Source: Gemmatimonadota bacterium
GTDB taxonomy: Bacteria; Latescibacterota; UBA2968; UBA8231
Length of the DNA: 52,534 nucleotides
NCBI GenBank assembly: GCA_028875335.1
Contig: JAPPEF010000019.1
Coordinates: 1-52,534, forward strand
Direction of reading: 5' to 3'
Position 1 is the stretch's first letter. Every line of letters begins with the position of its first letter. Positions 19,459 through 28,400 of the stretch are shown in pieces. The translations under genes and the position numbers were made by a program. A model generated the notes under the pieces. The model ran no database searches. It was not told the origin of the DNA and saw nothing but the letters and a program-made list of their open reading frames with translations.

Positions 19459-20211
19459 TCACTCCTCCAGCATCAGGTGCGATTTAGGCTCCCAGCCCAA
19501 GAGGGCTCGTGCTTTGGACATGTTCATCTCGCGGTGGTCGGCGTCGCCCGATATGAAGAAGGCGTCGCAGCGGCCATGGCCCGTGCACACGTAGTCTAGA
19601 GAGGCCAGATAGGCTTTAGCCAAATCTTCCTCGTCGGTAAAGTAAAGACTGCCGGGAGGATAGTGTGGTGGATTTTTGGCTTGTTCTAGGAATTGCTCCC
19701 GGGTGCGCGGACCGGTAATGCGCAGGACTGCCAAGTTCATGTCAAATTGGCGGGCGAAGTAGCGACAAATGCCCTCGGCTTGCCCCTTAGTGAAGCCGTA
19801 CACACTAGGGCTATCAAGTGGTACTTCCTCCTCGGACGGATAATAGGAGCGGGCGCGGTAGTGGGCGCTCATGGTGGAGGTGTGGACGCCTCTTTTAATA
19901 CCTAGCCTCCAAGCTGTGTACAGGAGCAGGTGCAGTCCCAGACAGTTGACCGTGTAATTATCGACGATCTGAGCCTCGGTTTGGTCTTTGTCGAAGCCAC
20001 CTTGACCGCTCCTCATGGTCATGTTGATGAAGGCGTCCACTCCGTCTAAGGCATAGGCGAGAGCCTCTGGGTCGGCAATAGAGCCTTCGATGTATTTTAC
20101 CTCGTGTCGAGGCTTGGCGATGTCCAACACGCGCAGTTCGTGATGGCGTCTAAGGTAGGGAGTAGTGCAGGTGCCGACGTGGCCGGCCCCGCCGACTAAC
20201 AAAATTTTCAC
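19459..20211 (-). CDS. NAD(P)-dependent epimerase/dehydratase-like protein (extended SDR)
   Basis: 250 residues with the Rossmann glycine motif GGAGHVG at residue 7, a Asp63-region DPEALAYALDGVDAFIN, a catalytic STMS serine stretch and the YGFTK (YxxxK) pair. It matches sugar-nucleotide epimerase-like SDRs, but the C-terminal substrate domain is short. The substrate cannot be told. The start is GTG at 20211 with a strong GAGGAGG site. It stands alone, convergent with rpmA. Confidence 0.8.
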   Translation of the reverse strand: MKILLVGGAGHVGTCTTPYLRRHHELRVLDIAKPRHEVKYIEGSIADPEALAYALDGVDAFINMTMRSGQGGFDKDQTEAQIVDNYTVNCLGLHLLLYTAWRLGIKRGVHTSTMSAHYRARSYYPSEEEVPLDSPSVYGFTKGQAEGICRYFARQFDMNLAVLRITGPRTREQFLEQAKNPPHYPPGSLYFTDEEDLAKAYLASLDYVCTGHGRCDAFFISGDADHREMNMSKARALLGWEPKSHLMLEE

Positions 20212-20316
20212 GAGCTACCTCCTCGGGGTCTTTGGATATGGTTGAATAGTACGGACTTTTTCGATGATCGACAGCCCTTTTAGCCCGTGCGCTCGCTGCG
20301 CCTACGGTGCCTTGCT

Positions 20317-20346
20317 GGTAAAAAGGGGTTTTTGTACCCTTTTACC
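20317..20346 (+). promoter_or_regulatory. Hairpin in the sucC leader
   Basis: GGTAAAAAGGGG (20317-20328) can pair with CCCTTTTACC (20337-20346) with one bulged A, ending 24 nt before sucC. The rest of the 159-bp gap 20212-20370 has no gene. Role unknown: mRNA stability element or attenuator. Confidence 0.35.
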
Positions 20347-20370
20347 TTCCACCTATAGAAGATAACGCCC

Positions 20371-21528
<1,158 letters not shown>

Positions 21529-21541
21529 GAGGAATACGGGA

Positions 21542-22411
21542 ATGAGCGTTTTAATCGACGAAAACACCAAGGTCTTCGTACAGGCAATTACGGGGTCGGA
21601 GGGATCCTTTCACACTTGCCAAATGCTGGAGTACGGCACGAAAGTGGTCGGGGGGGCTACTCCGGGCAAAGGTGGCCAAGAATTTGAAGGCATCCCAGTG
21701 TTTAATACGGTCGCCGAAGGCGTTGAGGCCACAGGAGCCAATGCATCAATCATCTTTGTGCCAGCCCCCTTTGCCGCTGACGCCATCATGGAAGCGGCCG
21801 ATGTCGGTATAGAACTGGTCATCTGCATCACCGAGAATATCCCCGTGAGCGACATGATTAAAGCCTACCATTACGTACAGGCGCGCTCTACTCGGCTGAT
21901 CGGACCTAATTGCCCGGGCATCATCTCGCCGGGGAAGTGCAAAATCGGCATTATGCCCGGTTTTATCCACCAGCCCGGTCGCGTGGGCATTATCTCGCGC
22001 AGTGGAACGCTGACCTATGAAGCCGTAGGGCAGCTTACGGAGCGGGGCCTAGGCCAGTCCACAGCCATCGGCATCGGCGGCGATCCAATCATCGGTACGC
22101 GCTTTGTGGACGCGCTGGCTCTCTTTAAGGACGACCCCGAGACCGATGCGGTCGTAATGATCGGCGAAATCGGGGGCACGGCTGAAGAAGAAGCGGCCGC
22201 CTATATCAAAGAATGCTACGACAAGCCCGTCATTGGCTTTATCGCGGGACGCACGGCACCTCCAGGGCGGCGGATGGGACATGCAGGAGCTATTATTTCA
22301 GGTGGTAAGGGAACCGCCGAGGACAAGATGGCGGCGATGCGGGAAGCGGGGATTCACATCTGTGAGAGTCCTGCGGAAATTGGGGAGACGGTGGAGAAGG
22401 CGCTGAGCTGA
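21542..22411 (+). CDS. sucD: Succinyl-CoA ligase alpha subunit
   Basis: 289 residues. The CoA-binding N-domain is [24 protein letters not shown]. The [20 protein letters not shown] segment and the phosphohistidine loop [17 protein letters not shown] (H247) are present. It forms the heterodimer with SucC. A GAGGAA site precedes the ATG. It is convergent with the CPBP gene, 34 bp away, with no strong terminator visible between. Confidence 0.98.
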   Translation: MSVLIDENTKVFVQAITGSEGSFHTCQMLEYGTKVVGGATPGKGGQEFEGIPVFNTVAEGVEATGANASIIFVPAPFAADAIMEAADVGIELVICITENIPVSDMIKAYHYVQARSTRLIGPNCPGIISPGKCKIGIMPGFIHQPGRVGIISRSGTLTYEAVGQLTERGLGQSTAIGIGGDPIIGTRFVDALALFKDDPETDAVVMIGEIGGTAEEEAAAYIKECYDKPVIGFIAGRTAPPGRRMGHAGAIISGGKGTAEDKMAAMREAGIHICESPAEIGETVEKALS

Positions 22412-22445
22412 TTGGGAACGTTTTTCCAACAATTCAATAATCGGG

Positions 22446-23261
22446 CTAAGAGAAATCCCTCTTAACCAGCAGCGGCATAATGGCGGGTTGGCGGCTGAGA
22501 AGCAGGAGGCCGGCAAGCAGGATTAGGCCGGCGAGGAGGGCCAAGGGCATGGGGAGATGTTGGGAGGGGCCTATGCCATCTATGCCTAGATGAGTGTGCA
22601 AGTTGACTCCAGTTATCGAAGCCAAGTTGTTGACCGCGTGGGCGAGCATGGCAGGATAGATGCTGTGAGTCCAGTAAACCAAAGCGCCGAGGAAGAGTCC
22701 AAAGAGGAAGAGGGGGATCAGTTGCCAAGGGTTGAAGTGCGAGATGGCGAAGAGCAGGGCCGAGCCGCCTAGCGCCCAACGCGGCCCATAATGGGCGTAA
22801 AGACTCGTGAACACAAGTCCGCGGAAGAGCGGCTCTTCGCAGAATGTAGGAACTAGCACTAGTGTTACCAGTCCCCTCGGGACCTCCGCTAGGTCGCGGA
22901 TGATCTGAATCTCCAGCAGGTTTTTCTTAAAGGACAGTGGCATAGATAGGTCTATCCGGTCGAGCAACTGGGCCAGATACAAGTCGAATTCGGCGACTAC
23001 GAGGCTACAGCAAACAGTCACCGGGATTGTCAGCAACAGAGTCGCAGCTGGCGTGGCATTGAATAGAAGCAGGTCTTCGGCGATTAGGCGATGACGGCGG
23101 ATATAAAGGGCCACAAACCACAGAAGGGTACATTCGGCAGCAATGATACCAGCATGTAGGGATAAAAGCCCGACGAGGGGCCAAACCACGAAGTGAGCCA
23201 GCAGGAGAGTAGGTAGAGTTACGCGGAGAATCTGGGAAAATTGGGGGTAGTGAGCATGCAT
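22446..23261 (-). CDS. CPBP family intramembrane metalloprotease
   Basis: About 271 residues with several membrane helices. The family motifs are in order: CEEPLFRG (EExxxR), FAISHF (FxxxH) and HAVNN (HxxxN). These form the metal site of Rce1-like glutamate-type intramembrane proteases. Substrates are unknown. The ATG at 23261 is chosen because longer starts would overlap the glycosyltransferase. It is last in the GT4-GT2-CPBP leftward operon. Confidence 0.85.
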   Translation of the reverse strand: MHAHYPQFSQILRVTLPTLLLAHFVVWPLVGLLSLHAGIIAAECTLLWFVALYIRRHRLIAEDLLLFNATPAATLLLTIPVTVCCSLVVAEFDLYLAQLLDRIDLSMPLSFKKNLLEIQIIRDLAEVPRGLVTLVLVPTFCEEPLFRGLVFTSLYAHYGPRWALGGSALLFAISHFNPWQLIPLFLFGLFLGALVYWTHSIYPAMLAHAVNNLASITGVNLHTHLGIDGIGPSQHLPMPLALLAGLILLAGLLLLSRQPAIMPLLVKRDFS

Positions 23262-23292
23262 AGGGCTATTTAGAGAGTCTGCTAGGTGGTTA

Positions 23293-24234
23293 TTAAGACG
23301 CCTTTGAATGGGCAATCGCCTGTAGATAACCCCGAGTGCGGCTGGACCAGAACAAATAACTAAAAAACAGATCCGGGACATAGGTTTTCACAACCCAGCG
23401 GGTCAACCAGCGAATTGGGTAGTGGATCAGCGGCAACAGGGCTAGCTGGAGCGCGAGCCGCCGAGGGGAAAATCCAGAGGCCCTGATAAAGTCCAATCGG
23501 AGTACGGCGTCAAGTTCGGGATGCTTGTTTAAAAGGATGGGAATTGACTTGTTGCCGTAGGTTTGCATCAGACGGCAAAGTGGCTCCAATGAACGCAAGT
23601 GATAGTGATAGGACAGGGCTTCAGGTGCATAATAAAGCGGAATACCCGCCAAATGGAGGCGATACCCCAATTCTAGGTCTTCGCCGCCATAAGCAGTGAG
23701 ATTCTCGTCGAAGAAACCCACGCGGAGTAGAGACGACCGGAGAACCGAGGAGTTGCCGGTGACGAAGCAGTTGAAAGGTATGGGCTTATCTAGGTCAGCT
23801 CTGTGGACTCCTCTCCCTTCGAGGTAGCGGGTCAAGGAGGTGGAGGGAATTTCCCTTGCAAAGCGGATGTTGCCAACAAAAACGGCTTCCGCATGGTTTT
23901 GATGCTGTTCGGCATGGGCGCGTAGAAAATTCGCGCCCACGGTCATGTCGCTGTCGAGAAAGACGACGAGATCGCCGCTGGCGACCCGAAGGGCTGCGTT
24001 GCGCGCCCGAGCACGTCCCTGATTCTGTTCGTTGCGCAGTAGCTGCAACTGTAAAGGTGCGACCGCCGCGTGCAACCGCTTGGCGTCCAAGTGGGGAGAG
24101 GCGTCGTCCACCACGATGATTTGCGTTGCCTCGTGGGGGTAATCTTGCTGCGACAGGCTTTTAAGCGCCGCTTCGAGGCGCTCGGGCTCGTCATAGGTAG
24201 GTATTACGACGCTGAGCGTCAGTGGGGCACTCAT
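23293..24234 (-). CDS. Glycosyltransferase family 2
   Basis: 313 residues. The N-terminus LTLSVVIPTYDEPERLEAALKSL and VVDDASPHLD, then VFLDSDMTVG (DxD-type metal site) are the GT-A fold of GT2 enzymes that transfer from nucleotide sugars. ENLTAYGGEDLELGYRL is the usual acceptor/base motif (ED). The start at 24234 gives a 4-bp ATGA overlap with the upstream GT4 gene, so the two are coupled. A hydrophobic patch near the C-terminus suggests membrane association. Confidence 0.9.
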   Translation of the reverse strand: MSAPLTLSVVIPTYDEPERLEAALKSLSQQDYPHEATQIIVVDDASPHLDAKRLHAAVAPLQLQLLRNEQNQGRARARNAALRVASGDLVVFLDSDMTVGANFLRAHAEQHQNHAEAVFVGNIRFAREIPSTSLTRYLEGRGVHRADLDKPIPFNCFVTGNSSVLRSSLLRVGFFDENLTAYGGEDLELGYRLHLAGIPLYYAPEALSYHYHLRSLEPLCRLMQTYGNKSIPILLNKHPELDAVLRLDFIRASGFSPRRLALQLALLPLIHYPIRWLTRWVVKTYVPDLFFSYLFWSSRTRGYLQAIAHSKAS

Positions 24235-25346
24235 GCTAGGGATTCGTAAAGCTCGGTGAGTTGGACGGATTCCCGTTCCCAATTATAGTGTTGTGCCGCC
24301 TGCAAACTTGCCTTGACACACGTCTCTCGCTGCTCTGCATTGTCCAAAAAAGCGGCGATCTGCTCTCGAATGGCAGCTATATCGGTTGGATCGACTGTAG
24401 CTCCGGTACGCGTTTCGTGGACAATGCGCTGCATTTCAGGAAAATTGCTGGCTAGGATCGGTAGCCCGGCCATCATATATTCAAAGAGCTTGTTGGGCAG
24501 AGAGTAGTAGAAGCTCTTGCCCGTGCCTTTGATCAGACACAGCCCCAAGTCGGCCGAGCAAGTATAATTGTGAAGTTGGTGAAAGGGCACCCGAGGAATA
24601 AAATAGACCCGATCGTCTAGGCCCGCAGCGCGGACTTGATTCCTCAGGGCCTGTTCGCTAGGTCCGTCCCCAATTAGAACTAGGGCGGCGGTAAGCCCAG
24701 CGGCAGCCTCAATTTGCTCGCGCAAACCATTTTCGGTGAGGAAACCTCCTTGGTAGAGAACAATAGGGCGGTCATCGGGTAGTTCCAGCGTTTCGCGTAT
24801 CAGGTTGCTTTGGACCTTATGGCGGAATAGCGGCAAATTGCGCAGAACAACAACCTCGTCAAGGCGGTAACGCTCCTTGAGTGATTGGGCGATAGACCCG
24901 CTGACGGTTATGACGCGATCTACCCGTCTTATCAGCCGTTTCTCTAGCAAACGCCAGCAGGACCGCATCAGCGGTCGGTTGACCAGTGAGGATTGTTCGG
25001 TCCAAAATTCGTGCGCGTCATAGACGATAGGCCGATCTAGTCGCTGTGCAGCCCGCACTGCTGGCCAGAGCGAATCTAGATCGTGGGCGTGATAGGCGTC
25101 TGGATGGGTATCGACTAGCAGTGGATAGGCTCGCTGCCAAAACAAAGGATAGAGGCGGCGCAGTGAGCGGCTTCGGTCTAGCGGGATCGGATGTATTTCA
25201 AAATCGTCCCATCCCTTGAGCGGGGCTGGATTGAACGAGGAAGCGACGATGACGACTTGGTGGCCTGCACGGAGCAGCGAAGTGGCCTCTCGGTAGATGC
25301 GGTAGTCGAAATTCAGGTCGGTGAAGGCGACCATACAGATACGCAT
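24231..25346 (-). CDS. Glycosyltransferase family 4
   Basis: 371 residues with two Rossmann domains of the GT-B fold. The N-domain is MRICMVAFTDLNFDYRIYREATSLLRAGHQV with YHAHDLDS. The C-domain has VLYQGGFLTENG, VLIGDGPSE and LPNKLFEYMMAGLPIL (donor-binding EYMMAGLP). It probably builds a surface polysaccharide with the GT2 gene it overlaps. There is no Shine-Dalgarno before the ATG at 25346, and an intrinsic terminator lies 25 nt upstream, so expression may depend on read-through of the structured leader described separately. Confidence 0.9.
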   Translation of the reverse strand: MRICMVAFTDLNFDYRIYREATSLLRAGHQVVIVASSFNPAPLKGWDDFEIHPIPLDRSRSLRRLYPLFWQRAYPLLVDTHPDAYHAHDLDSLWPAVRAAQRLDRPIVYDAHEFWTEQSSLVNRPLMRSCWRLLEKRLIRRVDRVITVSGSIAQSLKERYRLDEVVVLRNLPLFRHKVQSNLIRETLELPDDRPIVLYQGGFLTENGLREQIEAAAGLTAALVLIGDGPSEQALRNQVRAAGLDDRVYFIPRVPFHQLHNYTCSADLGLCLIKGTGKSFYYSLPNKLFEYMMAGLPILASNFPEMQRIVHETRTGATVDPTDIAAIREQIAAFLDNAEQRETCVKASLQAAQHYNWERESVQLTELYESLA

Positions 25347-25370
25347 GGCGTATATACAAGGAAAAAGAAT

Positions 25371-25404
25371 AAAATAAAAAGCAGCCCATCTAAAAATGGG
25401 CTGC
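25371..25404 (-). terminator. Intrinsic terminator at the end of the structured RNA, just before GT4
   Basis: On the minus strand GCAGCCCAT (25404-25396) pairs perfectly with ATGGGCTGC (25389-25381) across a 6-nt loop, followed by a U-rich tract from 25380 (five U, A, four U). In the opposite orientation the following tract is A/T mixed and weak. Confidence 0.85.
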
Positions 25405-25577
25405 TTATAAAATTAAAGAGTATGGCGGCCAGATGGTGTGATCTTGAAACGCAAGTGAGATCCTCAAACGAGGCGGTGTGGGGAGGTAGTTTTGAAGATC
25501 TCAACGACCCGAAAAGGGAAATCCGAGCTTCGCGGATCAGGATTTTGGCCACGCTAGCGGACCGCCACACTCTATTT
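25374..25577 (-). ncRNA. Structured RNA of about 200 nt (small RNA or attenuator leader), family not recognised
   Basis: Predicted start A25577, end in the U tract near 25374. A 13-bp closing stem joins 25572-25560 to 25430-25418. Inside are ATCCG/CGGAT, CCC/GGG and a 13-bp apical stem (25502-25489 with 25469-25457, one bulge) with a 19-nt C-rich loop UACCUCCCCACACCGCCUC. Three G-U wobbles in these stems would be A-C mismatches on the other strand, so the RNA is leftward. The CCUCC in the loop could pair with Shine-Dalgarno sequences. I tested it by eye against 6S, tmRNA, SRP, RNase P RNA and common riboswitches without a convincing match. It may act in trans or control GT4 by termination. 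Confidence 0.65.
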
Positions 25578-25583
25578 AAAACA

Positions 25584-25612
25584 AAAATACACACGCTAGA
25601 TTGTGTTGTCAA
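25584..25612 (-). promoter_or_regulatory. Strong sigma70 promoter of the structured RNA
   Basis: On the minus strand, perfect TTGACA (25612-25607), exactly 17 bp, then TATTTT (25589-25584). The predicted start is A25577, five nt before the closing stem. It diverges from the XRE promoter. Confidence 0.75.
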
Positions 25613-25649
25613 GTAGAAAAGCACAGGCATGGAAAACGATAACGAAGTC

Positions 25650-25678
25650 TTGCACACTTACAAGTGTGTGCGTATATT
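25650..25678 (+). promoter_or_regulatory. XRE gene promoter with palindromic operator
   Basis: TTGCAC (25650-25655), 17-bp spacer, TATATT (25673-25678). A perfect inverted repeat CACACTT-AC-AAGTGTG (25653-25668) covers the end of the -35 and most of the spacer, the classical position for steric repression. The simplest reading is autoregulation by the XRE protein encoded 40 bp downstream. Confidence 0.6.
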
Positions 25679-25718
25679 TGACAGAGGAGATGGTTGAAAG
25701 CAATTCAGAGGGATCGCG

Positions 25719-26252
25719 ATGCAGTTTGCTAAAATGATCAAGGAGGCCCGGCTACAAGCCCAGCTAAGCCAGCAGAGATTGGCCGAACGACTCGTGACGG
25801 CACGAAGGCCCAAGGGCGTTTGGGCAACCTATATAGGACAAATTGAGAAGGGAGAGAAAGTTCCTTCCGACGAAGTATGTATCAAGTTAGCCGAGGTTTT
25901 GGAGCTCGACTCCAACACCGTATTGATTGCGGCTTATGAGGCCAAGGCGAGCTCGGAGGAGGGACGCGCGCTCTATGGCAAGATGATGCGCTCGCTGTCG
26001 GACCCAGTGGTCAATAAGCTCCTATCTAGCGAAGAGCCTTTGAACCCAGCCCTCTTGGGGGTGCTTTCCAATCCAGAAATCGTGACGCTACTCGGGGATC
26101 AACCGTGGTTAGAGGCCGTTACCCGGGCGCGCAAGAAGCAGAAGGAACGCGATGTGTTGGGTCTGCTCGCGCTAGTAGAGGCCATGGACGACCAACAGTG
26201 GACTATGATAAGGGGCATCATAGATACTTGGGACTTAAAGCCGCCTAGTTGA
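25719..26252 (+). CDS. XRE-family helix-turn-helix transcriptional regulator
   Basis: 177 residues. The N-terminal HTH_3 domain (about residues 4-68) reads MIKEARLQAQLSQQRLAERL, then a slightly longer turn containing RRPKGVWATYIGQIEKGEKVPSDE and KLAEVLELD. The remaining 110 residues are helical and not recognised (no sugar, peptidase or toxin domain seen). A ribosome site AGGGAT precedes the ATG. Its promoter contains a 16-bp palindrome, and it is divergent from the structured RNA, so it may regulate both. Confidence 0.85.
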   Translation: MQFAKMIKEARLQAQLSQQRLAERLVTARRPKGVWATYIGQIEKGEKVPSDEVCIKLAEVLELDSNTVLIAAYEAKASSEEGRALYGKMMRSLSDPVVNKLLSSEEPLNPALLGVLSNPEIVTLLGDQPWLEAVTRARKKQKERDVLGLLALVEAMDDQQWTMIRGIIDTWDLKPPS

Positions 26253-26300
26253 AGTGGATCAGGAAACCACCGCGCAAAGAGTTAATGTGGTGGGAAGGAC

Positions 26301-26783
26301 TTAGAAGTCGGGTAGTTTATACTCCCCGCGCTCAATGGCTTGCTCTAACTCTTGGTGGAAGGTGCTGTCTAGATGGGAGGTAATTTTCCAACCGCTGGAA
26401 TCGCGAATAAAATAAAAGAATGGCGACGCACGCTCATCGCCTAGCGTGGAGGAATCGAAGAGTAAATAACCTATGCGCTCATTTATGATGCGCTCTTCGG
26501 CGATCTCCCGCCGCAGTTGCGCCTTTATCTCGGCAGGCGTCTTTTGCTGCCATCGTTCGACAAAGCCCTGACGATCTTCTCCCTCCATTTGCGAAGAACT
26601 GAAACATTCCCAAAGCAGGTCAAAGTCGCTGTTTTCTAGCGCATACTTATAGGTCTGGAAAGTTTGGACCGGATGGGAGAAGCGTTGGTCTACGTCTTCG
26701 CTATTACAGCCGTAAAGAAGAGCGAGGCAAAGAAATAGTTGTAAGGCCATAGTGTGCAGCACACGAATCGGTATTTTGAGCAA
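26301..26783 (-). CDS. Hypothetical lipoprotein
   Basis: 160 residues. Signal peptide with a basic start (MLKIPIRVLHTM) and hydrophobic core ending in the lipobox LLYGC, so the mature lipid-anchored protein begins at Cys26. The mature part is a small alpha/beta domain (YKYALENSDFDLLWECFS... SGWKITSHLDS) reminiscent of NTF2-like or DUF4878-type folds, but I do not assign a function. The start is TTG at 26783; an ATG at 26750 is possible but loses the basic region. It is convergent with the XRE gene. Confidence 0.7.
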   Translation of the reverse strand: MLKIPIRVLHTMALQLFLCLALLYGCNSEDVDQRFSHPVQTFQTYKYALENSDFDLLWECFSSSQMEGEDRQGFVERWQQKTPAEIKAQLRREIAEERIINERIGYLLFDSSTLGDERASPFFYFIRDSSGWKITSHLDSTFHQELEQAIERGEYKLPDF

Positions 26784-26831
26784 TTTTAGCTAATTTGGTA
26801 GGATCTACGTCTGCGCCGCCCAAATTAGGTT

Positions 26832-27527
26832 TCAGCGCTTGGCTTTATTAACGAGTAATTCGATGGCGTCGCGTAGCCGGGCAGCTTCTTCGTATTCTTC
26901 GCAGATAACGGCCTGCTGTAGCTGATGCTGGAGCAGGCTGAGTTCGTCTTTTTCTTCTTTGGGGGACTGTTGAGATTCGGCCTCTTCGGCGTTCCGCTTC
27001 GGTGGACGGATATTCGCCGTATCTGTATCTATATTGAGCGCTCTAGAAATCTGCGCCTCAAACTCGTAGAAGCGGTTCAATGTGTGTTCAACATCCAAGT
27101 CGGTTTCCAAAGGCTCCAAGCCCACCTCATCGAGCAACGTATGAGAAGCGTAGATAGGCGAATCAGTACGCAAGGCCAAAGCGATGGCGTCGCTGGGACG
27201 TGCGTCGATATCTTTTATTGTGTGATTCTTCTCAATGACGACTCTCGCGTAGTAGATTGAGTGGTGCACGTTATGAATGACAACGTGACGCACATTTATC
27301 GCAAGGTCGTTGACCATAGAAGAGAGTAAGTCGTAGGAAATCGGGCGTATGGGCCCATCGTTTTCTAGCCGCATCCGAATGGCGGCGGCCTCAAATTCGC
27401 CAATGGGAATGGGCAAGAGCCGTGGCAGTTCACCTTCCTTCTCGCTCAACCATACCAAGGGTCTATCCTCGCGCAAATAAGGACTCACCTTGACCACGGT
27501 CATCTCGACTAAAGAGGTGTTACTCAT
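26832..27527 (-). CDS. Bifunctional nuclease (DUF151/BFN) with C-terminal UVR motif, copy 2
   Basis: 231 residues. The BFN domain (about residues 5-150) is identified by LPIPIGEFEAAAIRMRL, RPISYDLLSSMV and the hallmark DARPSDAIALALRTDSPIYAS. The C-terminal UVR motif is LLQHQLQQAVICEEYEEAARLRDAIELLV, as in UvrB/UvrC interaction motifs. Family members have been reported to act on both DNA and RNA. The start ATG overlaps the stop of the upstream paralog by 1 bp (TAATG), so this is a coupled tandem pair. Confidence 0.88.
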   Translation of the reverse strand: MSNTSLVEMTVVKVSPYLREDRPLVWLSEKEGELPRLLPIPIGEFEAAAIRMRLENDGPIRPISYDLLSSMVNDLAINVRHVVIHNVHHSIYYARVVIEKNHTIKDIDARPSDAIALALRTDSPIYASHTLLDEVGLEPLETDLDVEHTLNRFYEFEAQISRALNIDTDTANIRPPKRNAEEAESQQSPKEEKDELSLLQHQLQQAVICEEYEEAARLRDAIELLVNKAKR

Positions 27528-28144
27528 TAATCATCCTTGTTGAGACGACTAATCTCGTCGCGAAGCCTCGCCGCCTCCTCGTATATTTCTTCGGCGACAG
27601 CTTGGCGCATGCGTCTTTTGAGTTGTTCTAGCTGATTGACAGCTGGTGGGGCAATGATGGGATGGTCTTCCTGCGATGCGGCCACAGGTTTGGCGAGGGC
27701 CTCAACGTCGGCCTTAACCCATTCGTCATCGTCAGAGCGAACGCAGCCCTCCTCTTTGAGGATTTTGATGGCGGCGTAGATCGGCGCGCGAAAGCGCAAG
27801 GCTAGGGCAATTGCATCGCTGGGGCGTGCGTCGAGAGTATGGGTCTTACCCTCATCGTCAACGAGGAGAATCTCGGCGTAGTACGTTCTCTCGCGCAAGT
27901 TAAAGTCAGTGATTTCGACCCGGACTACCCGGGCATCGACATTGGCGAGAATCTGATGAGCTAGGTCATAACTGATGGGACGCGCGGGTCGCCGCTTGCT
28001 GTGGGCCATAGAAATGGCTGCCGCCTCAAAACGGCCAATGACAATGTGCAGATAATAGTTGCCCTCGACTTCTTTGAGTACTACTTCAGGGTATAAAGAT
28101 TGGGATTTGCTGCTTAAGACCTCCTTAACTTCCATCAGAATCAT
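27527..28144 (-). CDS. Bifunctional nuclease (DUF151/BFN) with C-terminal UVR motif, copy 1
   Basis: 205 residues with the same layout as its downstream neighbour: HIVIGRFEAAAISMAH, RPISYDLAHQIL, HTLDARPSDAIALALRFRAPIYAA, a Pro/Ala linker, then LEQLKRRMRQAVAEEIYEEAARLRDEISRL (UVR). The shared frame but low identity outside the motifs points to an old duplication. The start is ATG 28144 (or the in-frame ATG at 28135). A TTGACA promoter lies upstream, inside the end of ccmD. Confidence 0.88.
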   Translation of the reverse strand: MILMEVKEVLSSKSQSLYPEVVLKEVEGNYYLHIVIGRFEAAAISMAHSKRRPARPISYDLAHQILANVDARVVRVEITDFNLRERTYYAEILLVDDEGKTHTLDARPSDAIALALRFRAPIYAAIKILKEEGCVRSDDDEWVKADVEALAKPVAASQEDHPIIAPPAVNQLEQLKRRMRQAVAEEIYEEAARLRDEISRLNKDD

Positions 28145-28188
28145 AGCGACACACTGCGGTTAGTAGGCTACTGCCGGTTGACTTGTGA

Positions 28189-28218
28189 AATATAATACGA
28201 CTCCAAAGCAGGTGTCAA
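28189..28218 (-). promoter_or_regulatory. Predicted sigma70 promoter for the BFN pair
   Basis: Minus strand TTGACA (28218-28213), 18-bp spacer, TATATT (28194-28189). The -35 overlaps the ccmD stop codon. The leader would be about 40 nt to the ATG at 28144. Confidence 0.55.
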
Positions 28219-28394
28219 CCAACCTGTGACTCTTGGCCATCTGGCAAATCGCCCTCTTTGATTCTCAGCTTCAGTTCAAGCTCTGCGAGTTGGCGGCCTA
28301 GTTCCCCGGTGCGCCGATTTAGGCGCGCCAAATAGGCAAAAAGCACGATCCACACGGCCGCGAAAGCGGCAAATAAGTAGTGAAGATTTTCCAT
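28215..28394 (-). CDS. ccmD: CcmD-like small membrane protein
   Basis: 59 residues: MENLHYLFAAFAAVWIVLFA gives one transmembrane helix, followed by YLARLNRR and a charged coiled tail (GELGRQLAELELKL). This matches CcmD, which stabilises the CcmC-CcmE-heme complex and its release by CcmAB. It follows ccmC after 6 bp and is the last gene of the ccm operon. It is easily missed because of its length. Confidence 0.82.
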   Translation of the reverse strand: MENLHYLFAAFAAVWIVLFAYLARLNRRTGELGRQLAELELKLRIKEGDLPDGQESQVG

Positions 28395-28400
28395 AGCCTC

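Noticed and set aside
25374..25577. 6S RNA as identity of the structured RNA
   Set aside because: Length and the 3' side hairpin CTTG-CAAG are suggestive, but the left strand folds into its own hairpins and the apical stem is short with a 19-nt loop, unlike the single long rod with central bubble of 6S.
25313..25657. 114-codon minus-strand frame across the structured RNA
   Set aside because: It starts upstream of the predicted transcript start, runs through both long stems and the terminator, and has no recognisable domain.
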